From assembly GCF_027579695.1 (NCBI RefSeq), contig NC_083587.1, positions 58,851,238 to 58,915,237 of the forward strand: 64,000 nt of DNA, written 5' to 3'. The notes beneath the pieces were generated by a model. It did not search any database. It saw nothing but the letters and a program-made list of their open reading frames with translations, and was not told the origin of the DNA. The position numbers and the translations under genes are program-made. Positions 34,467 through 45,495 of the stretch are shown here, piece by piece. The stretch's first letter is position 1, and each line of letters starts with the position of its first letter. Origin of the DNA: Neoarius graeffei. Lineage: Eukaryota; Chordata; Actinopteri; Siluriformes; Ariidae.

Positions 34467-36514
34467 TTATCCGGGGCTGGGTCGCGAAGGCAGCAGTCTG
34501 AGCATGGAAGCCCAAACTTCCCTTTCCCCAGACACCTCGGCCAGCTCCTCGGGAAGAACACCGAGGCGTTCCCAGGGCAGCCGAGAGAAATAGTCCCTCC
34601 AGCGTGTCCTGGGTCTTCCCCGGGGCCTCCTCCTGGGGGGACATGCCTGGAACACCTCCCCAGGGAGGCGTCCAGGAGGCATCCGAAAGAGATGCCCAAG
34701 CCACCTCATCTGATTCCTCTCGATGTGGAGGAGCAGCAGCTTTACTCCGAGCTCCTCCCGAGTGACTGTGCTTCTCACCCTATCTCTAAGGGAGCGCCCA
34801 GCCACCCTGCGAAGGAAACTCATTTCGGCCGCTTGTATCCGTGATCTTGTTCTTTCGGTCATTACCCAAAGCTCATGACCATAGATGAGAGTCGGAATGT
34901 AGATCGACCGGTAAATCGAGAGCTTCGCCTTTTGGCTCAGCTCCTTCTTCACCATGACGGACCAGTAAAGCGACCGTATCACTGCGGAGGCCGCACCGAT
35001 CCGCCTGTCGATCTCACGCTCTATCCTTCCCTCACTCGTGAACAAGATCCCGAGATACTTAAATTCCTCCACTTGAGGCAGGACTTCTCCACCAACCTGG
35101 AGAGGGCAAGCCACCCTTTTCCGGTTGAGAACCATGACCTCGGACTTGGAGGTGCTGATTCTCATCCCAGCCGCTTCACACTCGACTGCAAACTGCCCCA
35201 GTGCAGCTGAAGGTCCTGGTTTGAAGAAGCCAACAGGACATCATCATCTGCAAAAAGCAGAGATGAAATCCTGTGGTTCCCAAACAGGATTCCTTCCGGC
35301 CCCTGGCTACGCCTAGAAATTCTGTCCATAAAGATTATGAACAGAACCGGTGACAAAGGGCAGCCCTGCTGGAGTCCAACATGCACTGGGAACAGGTCTG
35401 ACTTACTGCCGGCAATGCGAACCAGACTCCTGCTCCGTTCGTACAGGGACCGGACAGCCCTTAGCAAAGAGCCCTGAACCCCATACTCCCGAAGCACCCC
35501 CCACAGAATACCACGAGGGACACGGTCAAATGCCTTCTCCAGATCCACAAAGCACATGTGGACTGGTTGGGCAAACTCCCATGAACCCTCGAGCACCCTA
35601 TGAAGGGTATAGAGCTGGTCCAGTGTTCCGCGACCAGGACGAAAACCGCATTGTTCCTCCTGGATCCGAGGTTCGACTATTGGCCGAATTCTCCTCTCCA
35701 GTACCCTGGAGTAAACCTTCCCTGGGAGGCTGAGAAGTGTAATTCCCCTATAATTGGAGCACACTTTCTGGTCCCCTTTCTTAAAAAGAGGGACCACCAC
35801 CCCAGTCTGCCACTCCAGAGGCACTGTCCCTGACCGCCACGCAATGTTGCAGAGGTGTGTCAGCCAAGACAGCCCCACAACATCCAGAGACTTGAGATAC
35901 TCAGGGCGGATCTCATCCACCCCCGGTGCCTTGCCACCAAGGAGCTTGCTAACCACCTCAGTGACTTCAGCTTGGGTAATGGACGAGTCCACCTCTGAGT
36001 CATCAACCTCCGCTTCCTCAATGGAAGATGTGATGGTGGGATTGAAGAGATCCTCGAAGTATTCCTTCCACCGCCCAACAATGTCCCCAGTCGAGGTCAA
36101 CAGCTCCCCACCCGCACTGTAAACAGTGTTGGCAGAGTACTGCTTCCCCCTCCTGAGGCACCGGACAGTTTGCCAGAATTTCTTCGAGGCTGACCGATAG
36201 TCCTCCTCCACGGCCTCACCAAACTCCTCCCAGTTCCGAGTTTTTGCCTCCGCAACTGTCCGAGCTGTGGCACGCCTGGCCTGCCGATACCCGTCAGCTG
36301 CCTCAGGAGTCCCGGAGGCCAACATGGCCCGACAGGACTCCTTCAGCTTGATGGCATCCCTTACTTCCGGTGTCCACCACCGGGTTCGGGGATTGCCGCC
36401 ACGACAGGCACCGGAGACCTTGTGGCCACAGCTCCGAACAGCCGCATCGACAATAGAGGCAGAGAACATGGTCCACTCAGACTCAATGTCCCCCGCCTCC
36501 CTCGGAAGCTGCTC
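34467..36514 (-). pseudogene. Rex3 reverse transcriptase half
   Basis: On the minus strand the frame runs from [13 protein letters not shown] through the RT fingers (GKAPGVDEIRPEYLK), WQTGVVVPLFKKGD, NYRGITLLSLPGKVYSR, QCGFRPGRGTLDQLY, the catalytic-side VDLEKAFDRVPR and GLQQGCPLSPVLF, and the active site LLFADDDVLLASS (FADD box). One frameshift near 35205 separates the last 232 codons, which resume at MRISTSKSEVMVLNRK and end after the RTE-type C-terminus (RNQMRWLGHLFRMPPGRLPG) at the stop 34467. Otherwise intact, so insertion is fairly recent. Confidence 0.94.
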
Positions 36515-36776
36515 CGTGACGTCGCCCGGTATGGTGCAGCCGGGGCCCCACCCTGGAGCCAGGCCCGGGGTTGGGGCTCGTATGCGAGTGCTTGGTGGCC
36601 GGGCCTTTGCCCATGGGGCCCAGCTGGGCTCAGCCCGAAGCAGTGACGTGGGCCTGACCTCCTGTGGGTTCACCACCCACAGAGGTAGCCGTAGGGGATT
36701 GGTGCAGTGTGGATTGGGCGGCAGTCGAAGGCAGGGGCCTCGATGACCTGATCCCCGAACACAGCGGCTAGCTGTT

Positions 36777-37640
36777 GGGACATGGAATGTCACTTCACTG
36801 GGGGGGAAAGAGCCTGAACTTGTGCGGGAGGTTGAGAAGTACCGGCTAGAGATAGTCAGGCTCACCTCCACGCACAGCTTGGGCTCCGGAAACCAGCTCC
36901 TCGAGAGGGGCTGGACTCTCCACTTCTCTGGAGTCGCCTGTGGTGACAGCGGTGGGCTGGTGTGCGCTTGCTTATAGCTCCCCAGCTCAGCCACCATGTG
37001 TTGGAGTTTACCCCAGTGAACGAGAGGGTCGCCTCTCTGCGCCTTCGGATCGGCGAGAGGGCTCTTGCTGTTGTTTGTGCCTACAGGCCGAATAGCAGTA
37101 TAGAGTATCCGGCCTTCTTGGAGTCCCTGGGAGGGGTACTGAGAGGTGCTCAGACTGGGGGCTCCATTGTTCTACTGGGGGACTTCAACGCTCACGTGGG
37201 CGACGACAGTGATACCTGGAGGGGCATGATTGGGAGGAACGGCCTCCCCGATCTGAACCCGAGTGGTGTTTTGTTATTGGACTTCTGTGCTAGTCATGGT
37301 TTGTCCATAACAAACACCATGTTCGAGCATAGGGGTGTCCATAAGTGCATGTGGCACCAGGACACCTTAGGTCGGAGGTCGATGATCGACTTTGTTGTCG
37401 TTTCATCGGATCTCCGGCCCTATGTCTTGGATACTCGGGTGAAGAGAGGGTCTGAGCTGTCAACTGATCACCACCTGGTGGTGAGTTGGATCCGCTGGCA
37501 GAGGAGGAAGCCAGACAGACCTGGCAGGCCCAAACGTATGGTGAGGGTCTGCGGGGAACGTCTGGCCAAGCGCTCTGTCGGGGAGGTCTTTAACTCCCAC
37601 CTCCGGGAGAGCTTCTCTCAGCTTCCGAGGGAGGCAGGGG
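36777..37640 (+). pseudogene. Rex3 AP-endonuclease half (inverted)
   Basis: On the plus strand, opposite to the RT, the frame carries TWNVTSLGGKEPELV (domain start), [22 protein letters not shown] (catalytic GDFNAH), [13 protein letters not shown] and [13 protein letters not shown] (catalytic DHH region), and ends at SQLPREAGD by the target duplication. One or two frameshifts lie near 36930-36975. The endonuclease would nick target DNA in an intact element. The preceding 36525-36776 is the GC-rich 5' UTR. Confidence 0.92.
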
Positions 37641-37685
37641 ACTACTAGGATATCAGCTCATATACCGTGAGTAGAGAAAAACAAA

Positions 37686-37969
37686 ATGGCAGCTTTGTTA
37701 TCAAGTATTTAAAAGAAACAGAAATTGGTAAAATAATATAGTCCCCCCCCCCACCCTCAGTATCTCCTGTTCCACACTCCAGCCCAGTCGGTGGCGGTAT
37801 CGCATCTTTAAGTTGGTTTGCCAACCGCCAAAAAACCCTAAAGAAGAAGAAGAAAACAGCCAAGCGTGCTGCTGAACCAATCAAGGATGAAATAAAAACT
37901 CTACTCAAAAACAAACCCTCCAAAAATACAAAAAAAATGCAACAAACTATGGAATAAAATTATTTGATG
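37686..37969 (+). pseudogene. First exon of recombinase-like protein, H1 copy 1
   Basis: ATG at 37686 (AAACAAAATGGC), then an inserted LINE tail of about 170 bp, then from about 37858 the frame resumes: RAAEPIKDEIKTLLKNKPSK, NTKK and, after a 1-nt shift, ATNYGIKLFDG ending at GATG|GTAAGA (donor about 37970). The same exon, ending in the same phase and donor, occurs at 48195-48309 (ATKFGLKLFKG|GTAAGG) and on the minus strand of copies 2 and 3 (ATKYGMKVFDG). The family resembles the N-terminus of KIAA1958/Crypton-type proteins. Confidence 0.6.
37741..37857 (+). mobile_element. LINE 3'-tail fragment with (GAA)n end
   Basis: CAGTCGGTGGCGGTATCGCA ... TTTGCCAACCGCCAAAAAAC ... AAGAAGAAGAAG is a common teleost L1/Tx1-type 3' end. 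It sits inside the H1 exon. Confidence 0.6.
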
Positions 37970-38279
37970 GTAAGAACATATCTTTTTTTATTTTTCAAGA
38001 ATTATTACTATTATTATCATTATCATTATTATGATCACATTTTTCACACATCGGTCCTGTCATTTCACCGGTTTGTTGACATTCTAAGCGGAAATGATTT
38101 TGTATAAAAGTTTTATTTATCAAATCTGCAAAAAATAAAAATAAAAATGCTCTGTTTCTCAAAATCCAATGCCAATAGAATAAAATAGTTATTCCACTCA
38201 ATCTCGTTGTACATGGCTTATAGCCGACTCAGCGCTATGAGCCATGTACGACTCAATTTCGTGGAATAACTGTTAAATT

Positions 38280-38820
38280 CCTTTTGGGTGTTCAGCACGT
38301 CTTTCTCTTTCAAAATTCTCTCAAAATCTTCCATATTTAATGAAGCAAACCTGGTGGCCATGTTTGTTTACAAATTGTCACAGTCGCTCGCTAGTGCGGA
38401 AGTTTTACATCTCTGATGTGTCTCTTTTCCAGTTTTTCGATGTCTGCGGTTATGTTTTTCTCTTGTAAATATGTGTGAAGAATATTTCATGAAGTTTTGG
38501 GAGCCTTTCAGGTGTTCAGCGCGTCTTTCTATTTCCCAGCAAACAAAGAAATGGTTCTGCACATGCACAGCAGAAAACTCTCATTCGATATTCGCATCAG
38601 CTCCAACGTGTGACGTCATGTTGTCCTGATAACCATGTAATATCGTAAACCATATTCAACGCTCATTCTCCATTCTGTAGCGTGACGTAATATATGCAGG
38701 ATACGTGATATGCTAACAATATTGCTATTGAACCAAATGAATGAAACCTGCTAGAAGGGAATACTGTAGAACACATTGAAAAAGTGTCCTGTATGTATAA
38801 TAATTTAAATTATTCTGCCA
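38280..38820 (-). mobile_element. H2 element, copy 2
   Basis: Homologous to 17985-18350 (about 80-85% by eye) but with an extra duplicated stretch around 38420-38560. On the minus strand the exon start at about 38363 reads MATRFASLNMEDFERILKEK, then DVLNTQKEF, and meets the H1 hairpin directly at 38275. The right end ...AAAAAGTGTCCTGTATGTAT is shared with the other H2 copies. Confidence 0.65.
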
Positions 38821-38831
38821 TGACGTATGTA

Positions 38832-39163
38832 CCGCGAGCAGACCTAGTGGTTAGCGTGTCCACCTCTTGACTGGAAGATCACGAGTTCTACTCACGGTCG
38901 GGTCATACCAAAGACCATCATCAGAATGGTACTTACTGCCATCTGGCAAGGCACGCTGCAATACAGATGCGAGTGGGGAGTCAAACTCTCATGGTTACCA
39001 GAGGACCAGCCTCTCACTGTAACCCTAGCTGTATAGGTGAGAGGCCGAGGGCTGTAGAAACGGAGATCGGTGCTGCACCCATATGCCTCAAAGAGCTGGT
39101 TAGTACTGGGACAGGAGACTGCCTGGGAAGACCAGATCCTGGTGTGGAAGGGACTTTGACTTG
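38832..39163 (+). mobile_element. Second tRNA-derived SINE family, copy 2
   Basis: Head GACCTAGTGGTTAGCGTGTC, box B GAGTTCTACTCACGG, body shared with 13347-13634, and a 3' end GGGACTTTGACTTG. Longer at the 3' end than copy 1. Confidence 0.82.
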
Positions 39164-39218
39164 ATGGTGTACTGTATGTATTGTATAATATTGGCAAAGA
39201 AATATTTTCAGAGCCGTA

Positions 39219-40542
39219 TGGAATCAATTTTGTGCCAAAATGTTCATACAATACTTTTGAAATATCAAACAAAAACGACAAATCAAAATACAAAAAAAAA
39301 GTCAATTTTTTTAGACTGGCAAACAAATTATTCATGTAATCGTGCAAAATATCAGTCTATTACTCTTCAGAAACTTTTTATTTTTGTTCCGCGTCTTTCT
39401 CAGTTTTGTTTGACGTAATTTATTTTGGTTGCGATTCCAGCCTTCTCGTTTGCGCTCCCTGACTTTTTGCTTGCAGTTTTGCCACAAACTTCCTGTGTGG
39501 GTGGGCTGTCCAGGAATGCATTCCCATTGGGTAACTTGTGTTTGACTGACAGCTACGCTCAGCCATTCCCTACTCGGATTCTGGCGGACTGTTTGACGAG
39601 TGACCGATCCATTGACGGTAAACAAGGATCGAGTGGACTTCAGTGGCGACCATGATATTGAATGAATTCAACAAAGTGTAAGTGTGGGACAAATGTGTTG
39701 TATGTGTTGCAGTAGTGCACATTATGCAGGCGTGTTTAACCTTTTGGTGACTGACCCCTTGAAAATGGTTCCTCCAGGAACTATGACTTTTCAGTTGTCA
39801 AGACAACAGAAGAACTAAAATACAAAAACAGAAAGATACGTCACAATGCTCTTGTGCACAAAACAAAATGCTCTTGTATTTTAGTTTTTCCGTTGTCTTG
39901 ACGACTGAAACGTCATCGTTCCTGGAGGAACCATGTTCAAGGGGTCAGTCACCAAAGGGTTAACGTTAGCAAGACAACTATTATATTGGGTAGTGGAGCT
40001 AAGGCTAACATTTGACTTGCCACGAAACACCTGCATAATGTGCACTACTGCAACACATACAGCACATTTGTCCCGCACTTACACTTTGTTGAATTAATTC
40101 AATATCATAGTCGCCACTGAAGTCCACTCGATCCTTGTTTACCGTCAATGGATCGGTCACTCGTCAAACAGTCCGCCAGAATCCGAGTAGGGAATGGCTG
40201 AGCGTAGCTATCAGTCAAACACAAGTTAGCCAATGGGAATGCATTCCTGGACAGCCCACCCACACGGGAAGTTTGTGGCAAAACTGCAAGCAAAAAGTCA
40301 GGGAGCGCAAACGAGAAAGCTGGAATCGCAACCAAAATAAATTACGTCAAACAAAACTGAGAAAGACGCGGAACAAAAATAAAAGGTTTCTGAAGAGTAA
40401 TAGACTGATATTTTGCACGATTACACGAATAATTTGTTTGCCAGTCTAAAAAAATTTACTTTTTTTTTGTATTTTGATTTGTCGTTTTTGTTTGATATTT
40501 CAAAAGTATTGTATGAACATTTTGGCACAAAATTGATTCCAT
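39219..40542. mobile_element. Giant foldback element with 519-bp arms and 9-bp target duplication
   Basis: The left arm 39219-39737 and right arm 40024-40541 are inverted repeats about 95% identical by eye. AGAGCCGTA is duplicated at 39210-39218 and 40543-40551. A 9-bp duplication with very long inverted repeats is typical of Mutator-like elements. The loop (39960-40023) is about 65 bp, plus a nested 220-bp TTAA element. The open frames in each arm are mirror images and non-coding. Confidence 0.85.
39740..39959. mobile_element. 220-bp palindromic piggyBac-type MITE
   Basis: Flanked by TTAA (39736-39739 and 39960-39963) with termini CCTTTTGGTGACTGACCCC / complement CCCTTTGGTGACTGACCCC. TTAA targets with CCC(T) starts are the piggyBac pattern. 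The arms extend about 80 bp and meet around a short loop. It lies in the loop of the giant foldback. Confidence 0.85.
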
Positions 40543-40551
40543 AGAGCCGTA

Positions 40552-42110
40552 AACCTCCTAATATTCATTCATTCACTTACAAGAGTAATTATTCTCTGGG
40601 GCTTTGAATTCCATGTTTGAGTGTTTTTTGGGTGTTTTTGTGAAAAAGTTTAACTTTTCCCAACTTTGTAAGCTCCTCTGTGATTGAAAAAAAAAAAAAA
40701 ACGCCAGCGACAGCACTTTTAAAAGAGGCTGCATTCCACCCACATCACTTCGCATTGACGTTGTAAAATGTCTCCTGGCAGTTAAGAAAAAAAAAAAAAA
40801 CATAAGCAGTCCAAGTTATAGGTGGCATTGAGTGAGTGACATTCGTCAGGCACATTTTTTTTTTTTAGCACACTCATCTGCATCCAAACTGCATTTTGGC
40901 ACATAAGCAGCTGCTTCAATATCTGCCCACATGGACACACCAGCTTTGCTCAACGTTCTTTCCCCATCGTGTTACAGAAAGAAAGTTATTATGTCGGTTA
41001 GGATTAGTGCCAGTCATGTGTCTCCACTCAGCCATGTTGTATTTGCTGTTTAAAGTCCAGCATGGAACCGAAAACAGGAGTGTCAGCACTCGGGCACACA
41101 AAAAGCCGTAAATGGTGAGTGGTGTGACAAACTGGAGGCTGATGCACTCGTTCAGAAAAAAAAGAAAGAAAGAATGGGAAACAAAGACAGAAGGAAAACA
41201 AGTCTGAGAGTGTGTGCACAGCAGAAAAGATACGGAATCCTTTCAGACTGCATTCATGTCGAAGCAGGAAAAATAGAACAGATTTGTTACCCAGAGAGCT
41301 TTTTTTTTTTTTTTTTAATTCCATCATCTCTTCTTCGGCGGTTCGGCTTTGATGAAGGACGGATGCTGAGAGAATGCTTTCTAATACATCACATCTGTCT
41401 GGGTCAACCTGAAGATGTCAGAGTGTGTGTACAGGAATAACGGAAAGAAACTGCATCTAAAACCCTTGACCACTTTGACGCTGCGATAAAACGAGCTCCA
41501 CATCAGCCTCGAGCAGACAGACTGACTGATCAACAATGCCGCCCTTTTGCCCCGAGGGCTGATGATTTATTATTATCATCATCATCTCAAGATGAAGATG
41601 TTACCACGGGAACCGAAATGTAACACTTCAAGACTCCTGATTTTTTCTAATGCCCGTTAACCTCTTTGACGTGTGTAAGAGGGAGAAGAGGTGCTGCTGG
41701 ATTTAATAGTGCATGACTGTGCTGAGGATTGGGGCTGGCAGCACATGCCTCTCGTGGCAGGAGTTGCCTAGCAACATACTGTAGGACGAGGGTGGGAAAA
41801 TCCACGCATAATTCAAAAGCAGCTTTGCCATGAATGCATGCTCTGTGAAGAGCTGCGCACCTTGAAGGAGCCCTGAGAACCTTGTGCAAGCAGAGAGAGA
41901 AAAGTCTAACGGGTTTATGTAAAAATCTGATTTTGAATGATGACACGAGCAAGAAATCAACTAAAAATAAAATGCACTATGAATTTGCAATCAAATTGAT
42001 AACGAAACATTTTTTAAAAATAAACCAGAACGTCAAGGACGCAGTCGCTCGTCTGGCCTGCTGTCAAAACAACCGTGACGACCGAAACATCAAACAGAAC
42101 TGAAATGTGA
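40552..42110. other. Intron DNA, no exon supported
   Basis: A/T runs at 40688, 40786, 40857 and 41301; otherwise unique-looking. The peptide frames have no domain. Confidence 0.45.
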
Positions 42111-42119
42111 CAATGTGAG

Positions 42120-43462
42120 AGCGGACCAACCTCCACGACAAACTGTTTACAACAGGAACATCAACAAAGGACTAAATTTTGTTCCCGAGAGAAGATCGAC
42201 CCAAAACATCCGTCAGAACTGAATTTGCATGATAAATGAGAGACGAGATACAATTCTAGTCAGAAGGAAATGTGTAAAGTTAAACCTGATTACCAATTTG
42301 TTAGTAAAAATTGACAAAACATTGACCAAGTGTTGTGCAGAAGGTCGAGTTCTTTCAAATAAAACAATCAGAACCAAAATCCATTGAGAACTGAAGGAGG
42401 GAGGAGACACGATTTAACTGAAAATAAACAAAGTGGTCAATAAAGTTGTAAACAAATTACTTACAACAAGAAATTCGACAAACAAATGACCGAGTTTTGG
42501 CGGCACGGTGGTGTAGTGGTTAGCGCTGTCGCCTCACAGCAAGAAGGTCCGGGTTCGAGCCCCGTGGCCGGCGAGGGCCTTTCTGTGTGGAGTTTGCATG
42601 TTCTCCCCGTGTCCGCGTGGGTTTCCTCCGGGTGCTCCGGTTTCCCCCACAGTCCAAAGACATGCAGGTTAGGTTAACTGGTGACTCTAAATTGACCGTA
42701 GGTGTGAATGTGAGTGTGAATGGTTGTCTGTGTCTGTGTGTCAGCCCTGTGATGACCTGGCGACTTGTCCAGGGTGTACCCCGCCTTTCGCCTGTAGTCA
42801 GCTGGGATAGGCTCCAGCTTGCCTGTGACCCTGTAGAACAGGATAAAGCGGCTAGAGATGATGAGATGAGATGAGAAATGACCGAGTTTTGTTCCCCGAG
42901 GGAAGATCGACCCAAAACATCAATCAGAACTGAAATCGGGTGAGAACTCCGAGAGGAGATACCATTCTAATAAGAAGTCCTAAAAGGTGACCTAATTAGC
43001 AGTTCGCTAGCAAAAATTTGACAATACAACGACCAAGCGTTGTACAGAAGGACTAGTTCTTTCAAACGAAACAATCAGAACTGAAATCCGTGGAGAATTG
43101 ACAGAAAAGATACGATTTAACAGAAAATAAACACAGTTGTAAACAAATTGTTTACAACAAGAAAATCAACAAACAATCGACCAAGTTTTGTTCCTCTAGG
43201 AAAGATCGACCCAAAACATCGATCAGAACTGAAATCAGATGAGAAATCAGAGAGGATTTGGCCTGATTAGTAACTCATTAGCAAAAAAATTTGACAAAAC
43301 AGTGATCAAGTTTTGTACAGAGTGATGAGTTCTTTCAAACAAAACAATCAGAATGGAAATCCGGTGAGAACTGACGGAAGAAATACGATTTAACTGAATT
43401 GTGGACGACGGACGCCACGCCATGACAATAACTCACTGGCTTTATGGACAGATGAGCTAATC
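42120..43462 (-). mobile_element. TTAGCTCATC-ended repeat with tandem units, copy 2
   Basis: Three units of about 305-320 bp (for example GATCGACCCAAAACATC at 42194, 42905 and 43208), each built of two related half-units of about 150 bp (...AACAATCAGAACTGAAATC...). The right end, read on the minus strand, is TTAGCTCATCTGTCC... with CGTCCGTCGTCC, matching the start of copy 1 at 26653. A SINE interrupts the first unit boundary. Confidence 0.65.
42500..42875 (+). mobile_element. tRNA-headed SINE, copy 12
   Basis: Full-length copy with an exact 16-bp target duplication AAATGACCGAGTTTTG at 42484-42499 and 42876-42891. Cleanest example of the family boundaries: starts GCGGCACGGTGG, ends (ATGAG)n. 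Confidence 0.95.
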
Positions 43463-43839
43463 ATCACATACTCAGTTTGTATTTCAGTCTCGCCATGGCT
43501 GACTGGACTGAAAGCTCGAGTGTCAGAACCAAACCCGTGCTTCATTTCTATCAGAATAACACTGAAGATTCATATCACAGTAACTGAACGACAGACTTGA
43601 AAAACTGCTTCACACAATCAGTTGAAAGTCACACTTGGAAGACGCTCTGGACTCTTACAGTAATGCTTTTATGCCTCAGGACGACAGTTGACTCGCTAAC
43701 TTTAGGACTGCAGTTGTCATGAACAGTTTTGCACTCAAGTTTCCATCAATGAAGAGTTTATAACATCAACGAAACAGACTTCATGTTAAAACTGTTAATG
43801 TTATAGTCATGCTGTATGTTGTTGCCCAAATGAGGATGG

Positions 43840-44892
43840 GTTCCCTTTAGAGTCTGGTTCCTCTCGAGGTTTCTTCCTCATGTCGTCTGAGGGAGTTTTT
43901 CCTTGCCACCGTCGCCACAGGCTTGCTCATTGGGGATAGATTAGGGATAAAATTAGCTCATGTTTTAAGTCGTTCAAATTCTGTAAAGCTGCTTTGCGAC
44001 AATGTTTATTGTTAAAAGCAGGGCTTTGAACCGGTTCAAGGAACGAAAACGAAAACCGGGAACTTTTTCTATTTCACATGGAACAGAAACGAAACCAGAA
44101 ACTTTATTATTTTTTATGTTCCGGAACAGAAACGCTTATTAAAAATAATGGTAACCGGTTAATACCGGTTTTTATTTCGTTCCTCAAAGTTTCCGTAGCC
44201 TACAAATAAAAAAGTCATTCTTCTCCTGCGCAAGTTTCTATGACCCGCTGGGGTTCACTTCCTGTGTGACGTTCGCTGACTAAATGGAGAGAGCGGGAGG
44301 GTAGACTACTATCACGTCTCCACATCTTAAATAAGAGGTAAATATTGCAGTCTGTCGTTATTCAAAAACGTCAATTTCAAACACGATATCAATATATTTG
44401 TCCACGTTAATGAGAGGCTCGCGAACATTAAATGACGTTAACCTCTGTTAGCCTATCAATGCATAGGGCCTGACTAGCCTTTGGTAACACTAAACGAATT
44501 ATCTTTCATTTTTGGCACTTTTTCTGTTTGTGTAGATGGGAAGACATACTGAGAATCCAAATCGCCAACATTTGAAATAATAATTGTTTTGAATTATTTC
44601 TTGTCTTATTTAATGAAGGTTGTAATAGAATTAGCCTACATTTGGCTTAAGCTGGATGAGACAGAGACATAATTTTATAGCCATTTGTTAAACAGCTGAC
44701 AGGGAACGTAATTAACCGTTCCGGGAACGAAATTTTTTTTGTTCTAACCGGTTCGGGAACGTCTATTTAATGGTGGAACCCAAAACCGGAAACGTTAAAA
44801 TTCCGTTTCTGTTCGGAACGAACCAATAGGAAAAAAATTCTGGTTCAAAGCCCTGGTTAAAAGCGCTATACAAATAAACTTGACTTGACTTG
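43840..44892 (+). repeat. Common teleost interspersed repeat, split by hAT MITE
   Basis: TTTCTTCCTCATGTCGTCTG ... TTTTTCCTTGCCACCGTCGC ... GCTGCTTTGCGACAATG ... GTTAAAAG, then after the MITE CGCTATACAAATAAACTTGA. This teleost repeat is well known from sequence surveys; I cannot assign its class from here. Confidence 0.6.
44019..44855. mobile_element. hAT-type MITE, 837 bp
   Basis: Ends CAGGGCTTTGAACC and its complement GGTTCAAAGCCCTG. Exact 8-bp target duplication GTTAAAAG at 44011-44018 and 44856-44863, as hAT transposases produce. Long imperfect inverted repeats (AACCGGTT-rich, ...GGAACGAAAA...). No ORF. Confidence 0.93.
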
Positions 44893-45361
44893 TGGTACCA
44901 TGACTCCTTCCTTCCTTCCTTCCTGTCTTGCATCATGCAGTGAAACAGATGAGGTAGAAAAAGGTACAGCGAATGTCAATCCCTCAAAACCAGGAGATAT
45001 GAAGGCATACCTCAAACCTGACCTCAGACCAGTGTTGTAGTCGAGTCACTAAACCTCAAGTCCGAGTCCAGTCTCAAGTTGCCAGTGTTCAAATCCAAGT
45101 CATGAAAGAAAATTTCAAGTTGAGTCCGTGAACAAGACTCCAATGGCACCATTTGACGGTATCTGTTGCTGCCTTTATGTGAAAGCGTCTCTGCTGCTAT
45201 GTTGGACTAACGTTCCTGCTCGACTGCCCCATTTTAGTGAAGAGGCTACAGATAAAAAGCTTGTTCATCGCTCAGCAAGCCCCGCCCACTAGCAACAGGG
45301 CAAATAACATAAGAGAGGGTTAACACTAGCTAGTTCATCGCTCAGCAAGCCCTGCCCGCTA

Positions 45362-45494
45362 TCAACAGAGCAATGAACACAGCATGTCACTTCCTTCTCT
45401 GGGTGGAGTCTTGCCAAATGACGATTGAAGTTCGAGGTCGTCCCCGTTGTCTCTTTGATAGTTCTTCTACATATGGAACACATACCGTAGCAGT
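45362..45494 (-). pseudogene. BED zinc-finger exon of hAT transposase
   Basis: On the minus strand the frame reads ...CSICRRTIKETTGTTSNFNR then HLARLHPEKEV: C-x2-C and H-x4-H in BED order, the DNA-binding domain of hAT transposases. The upstream coding sequence is displaced by the SINE at 45496. Downstream the frame meets stops; no catalytic region remains. Confidence 0.72.
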
Positions 45495-45495
45495 G

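Larger units (their letters stand above)
34444..37640 (-). mobile_element. Rex3: Rex3 non-LTR retrotransposon with inverted 5' half
   Basis: An RTE-clade LINE of 3197 bp flanked by an exact 11-bp target duplication ACTACTAGGAT (34433-34443 and 37641-37651). The published Rex3 PCR primer sites are visible (CGGTGACAAAGGGCAGCCCTG at about 35348; complement of TGGCAGAC.GGGGTGGTGGT at about 35800), which supports the name. The 3' half (reverse transcriptase) lies on the minus strand and the 5' half (5' UTR and endonuclease) on the plus strand. The same short sequence (CAGCTTCCGAGGGAGGC) occurs at the 5' limit of the RT half (about 36493-36514) and at the end of the endonuclease half (37619-37640). 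This is the classic product of twin priming. Confidence 0.95.
34377..38275 (+). mobile_element. TIR-bounded element with recombinase-like exon (family H1), copy 1
   Basis: The left end TTATTCTATCCACATCCACT at 34377 matches, in inverse, the damaged right end near 38183. A terminal hairpin follows at 38184-38275 (AGTTATTCCACTCAATCTCG pairs with the complementary arm). The element is interrupted by Rex3 (34444-37640) and by a LINE tail fragment (about 37740-37857). It carries a first exon on the plus strand. Related copies are at 47651-48162, 55283-55346 (end only) and 62874-63550. Confidence 0.75.

Noticed and set aside
34422..36746. Several plus-strand frames of 74-159 codons opposite the Rex3 reverse transcriptase
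   Set aside because: Shadows of the GC-rich RT coding region on the other strand.
39332..40449. Paired 76-104 codon frames on both strands near 39.4 and 40.2 kb
   Set aside because: Mirror images created by the giant foldback arms; no domain.
42520..42915. Recurrent 90-130 codon frames with LESPVNLTCMSLDCGGNRST (seen in about 15 places)
   Set aside because: These are the body of the SINE read in its open frame on either strand; the SINE is a polymerase III-type repeat and not protein coding.
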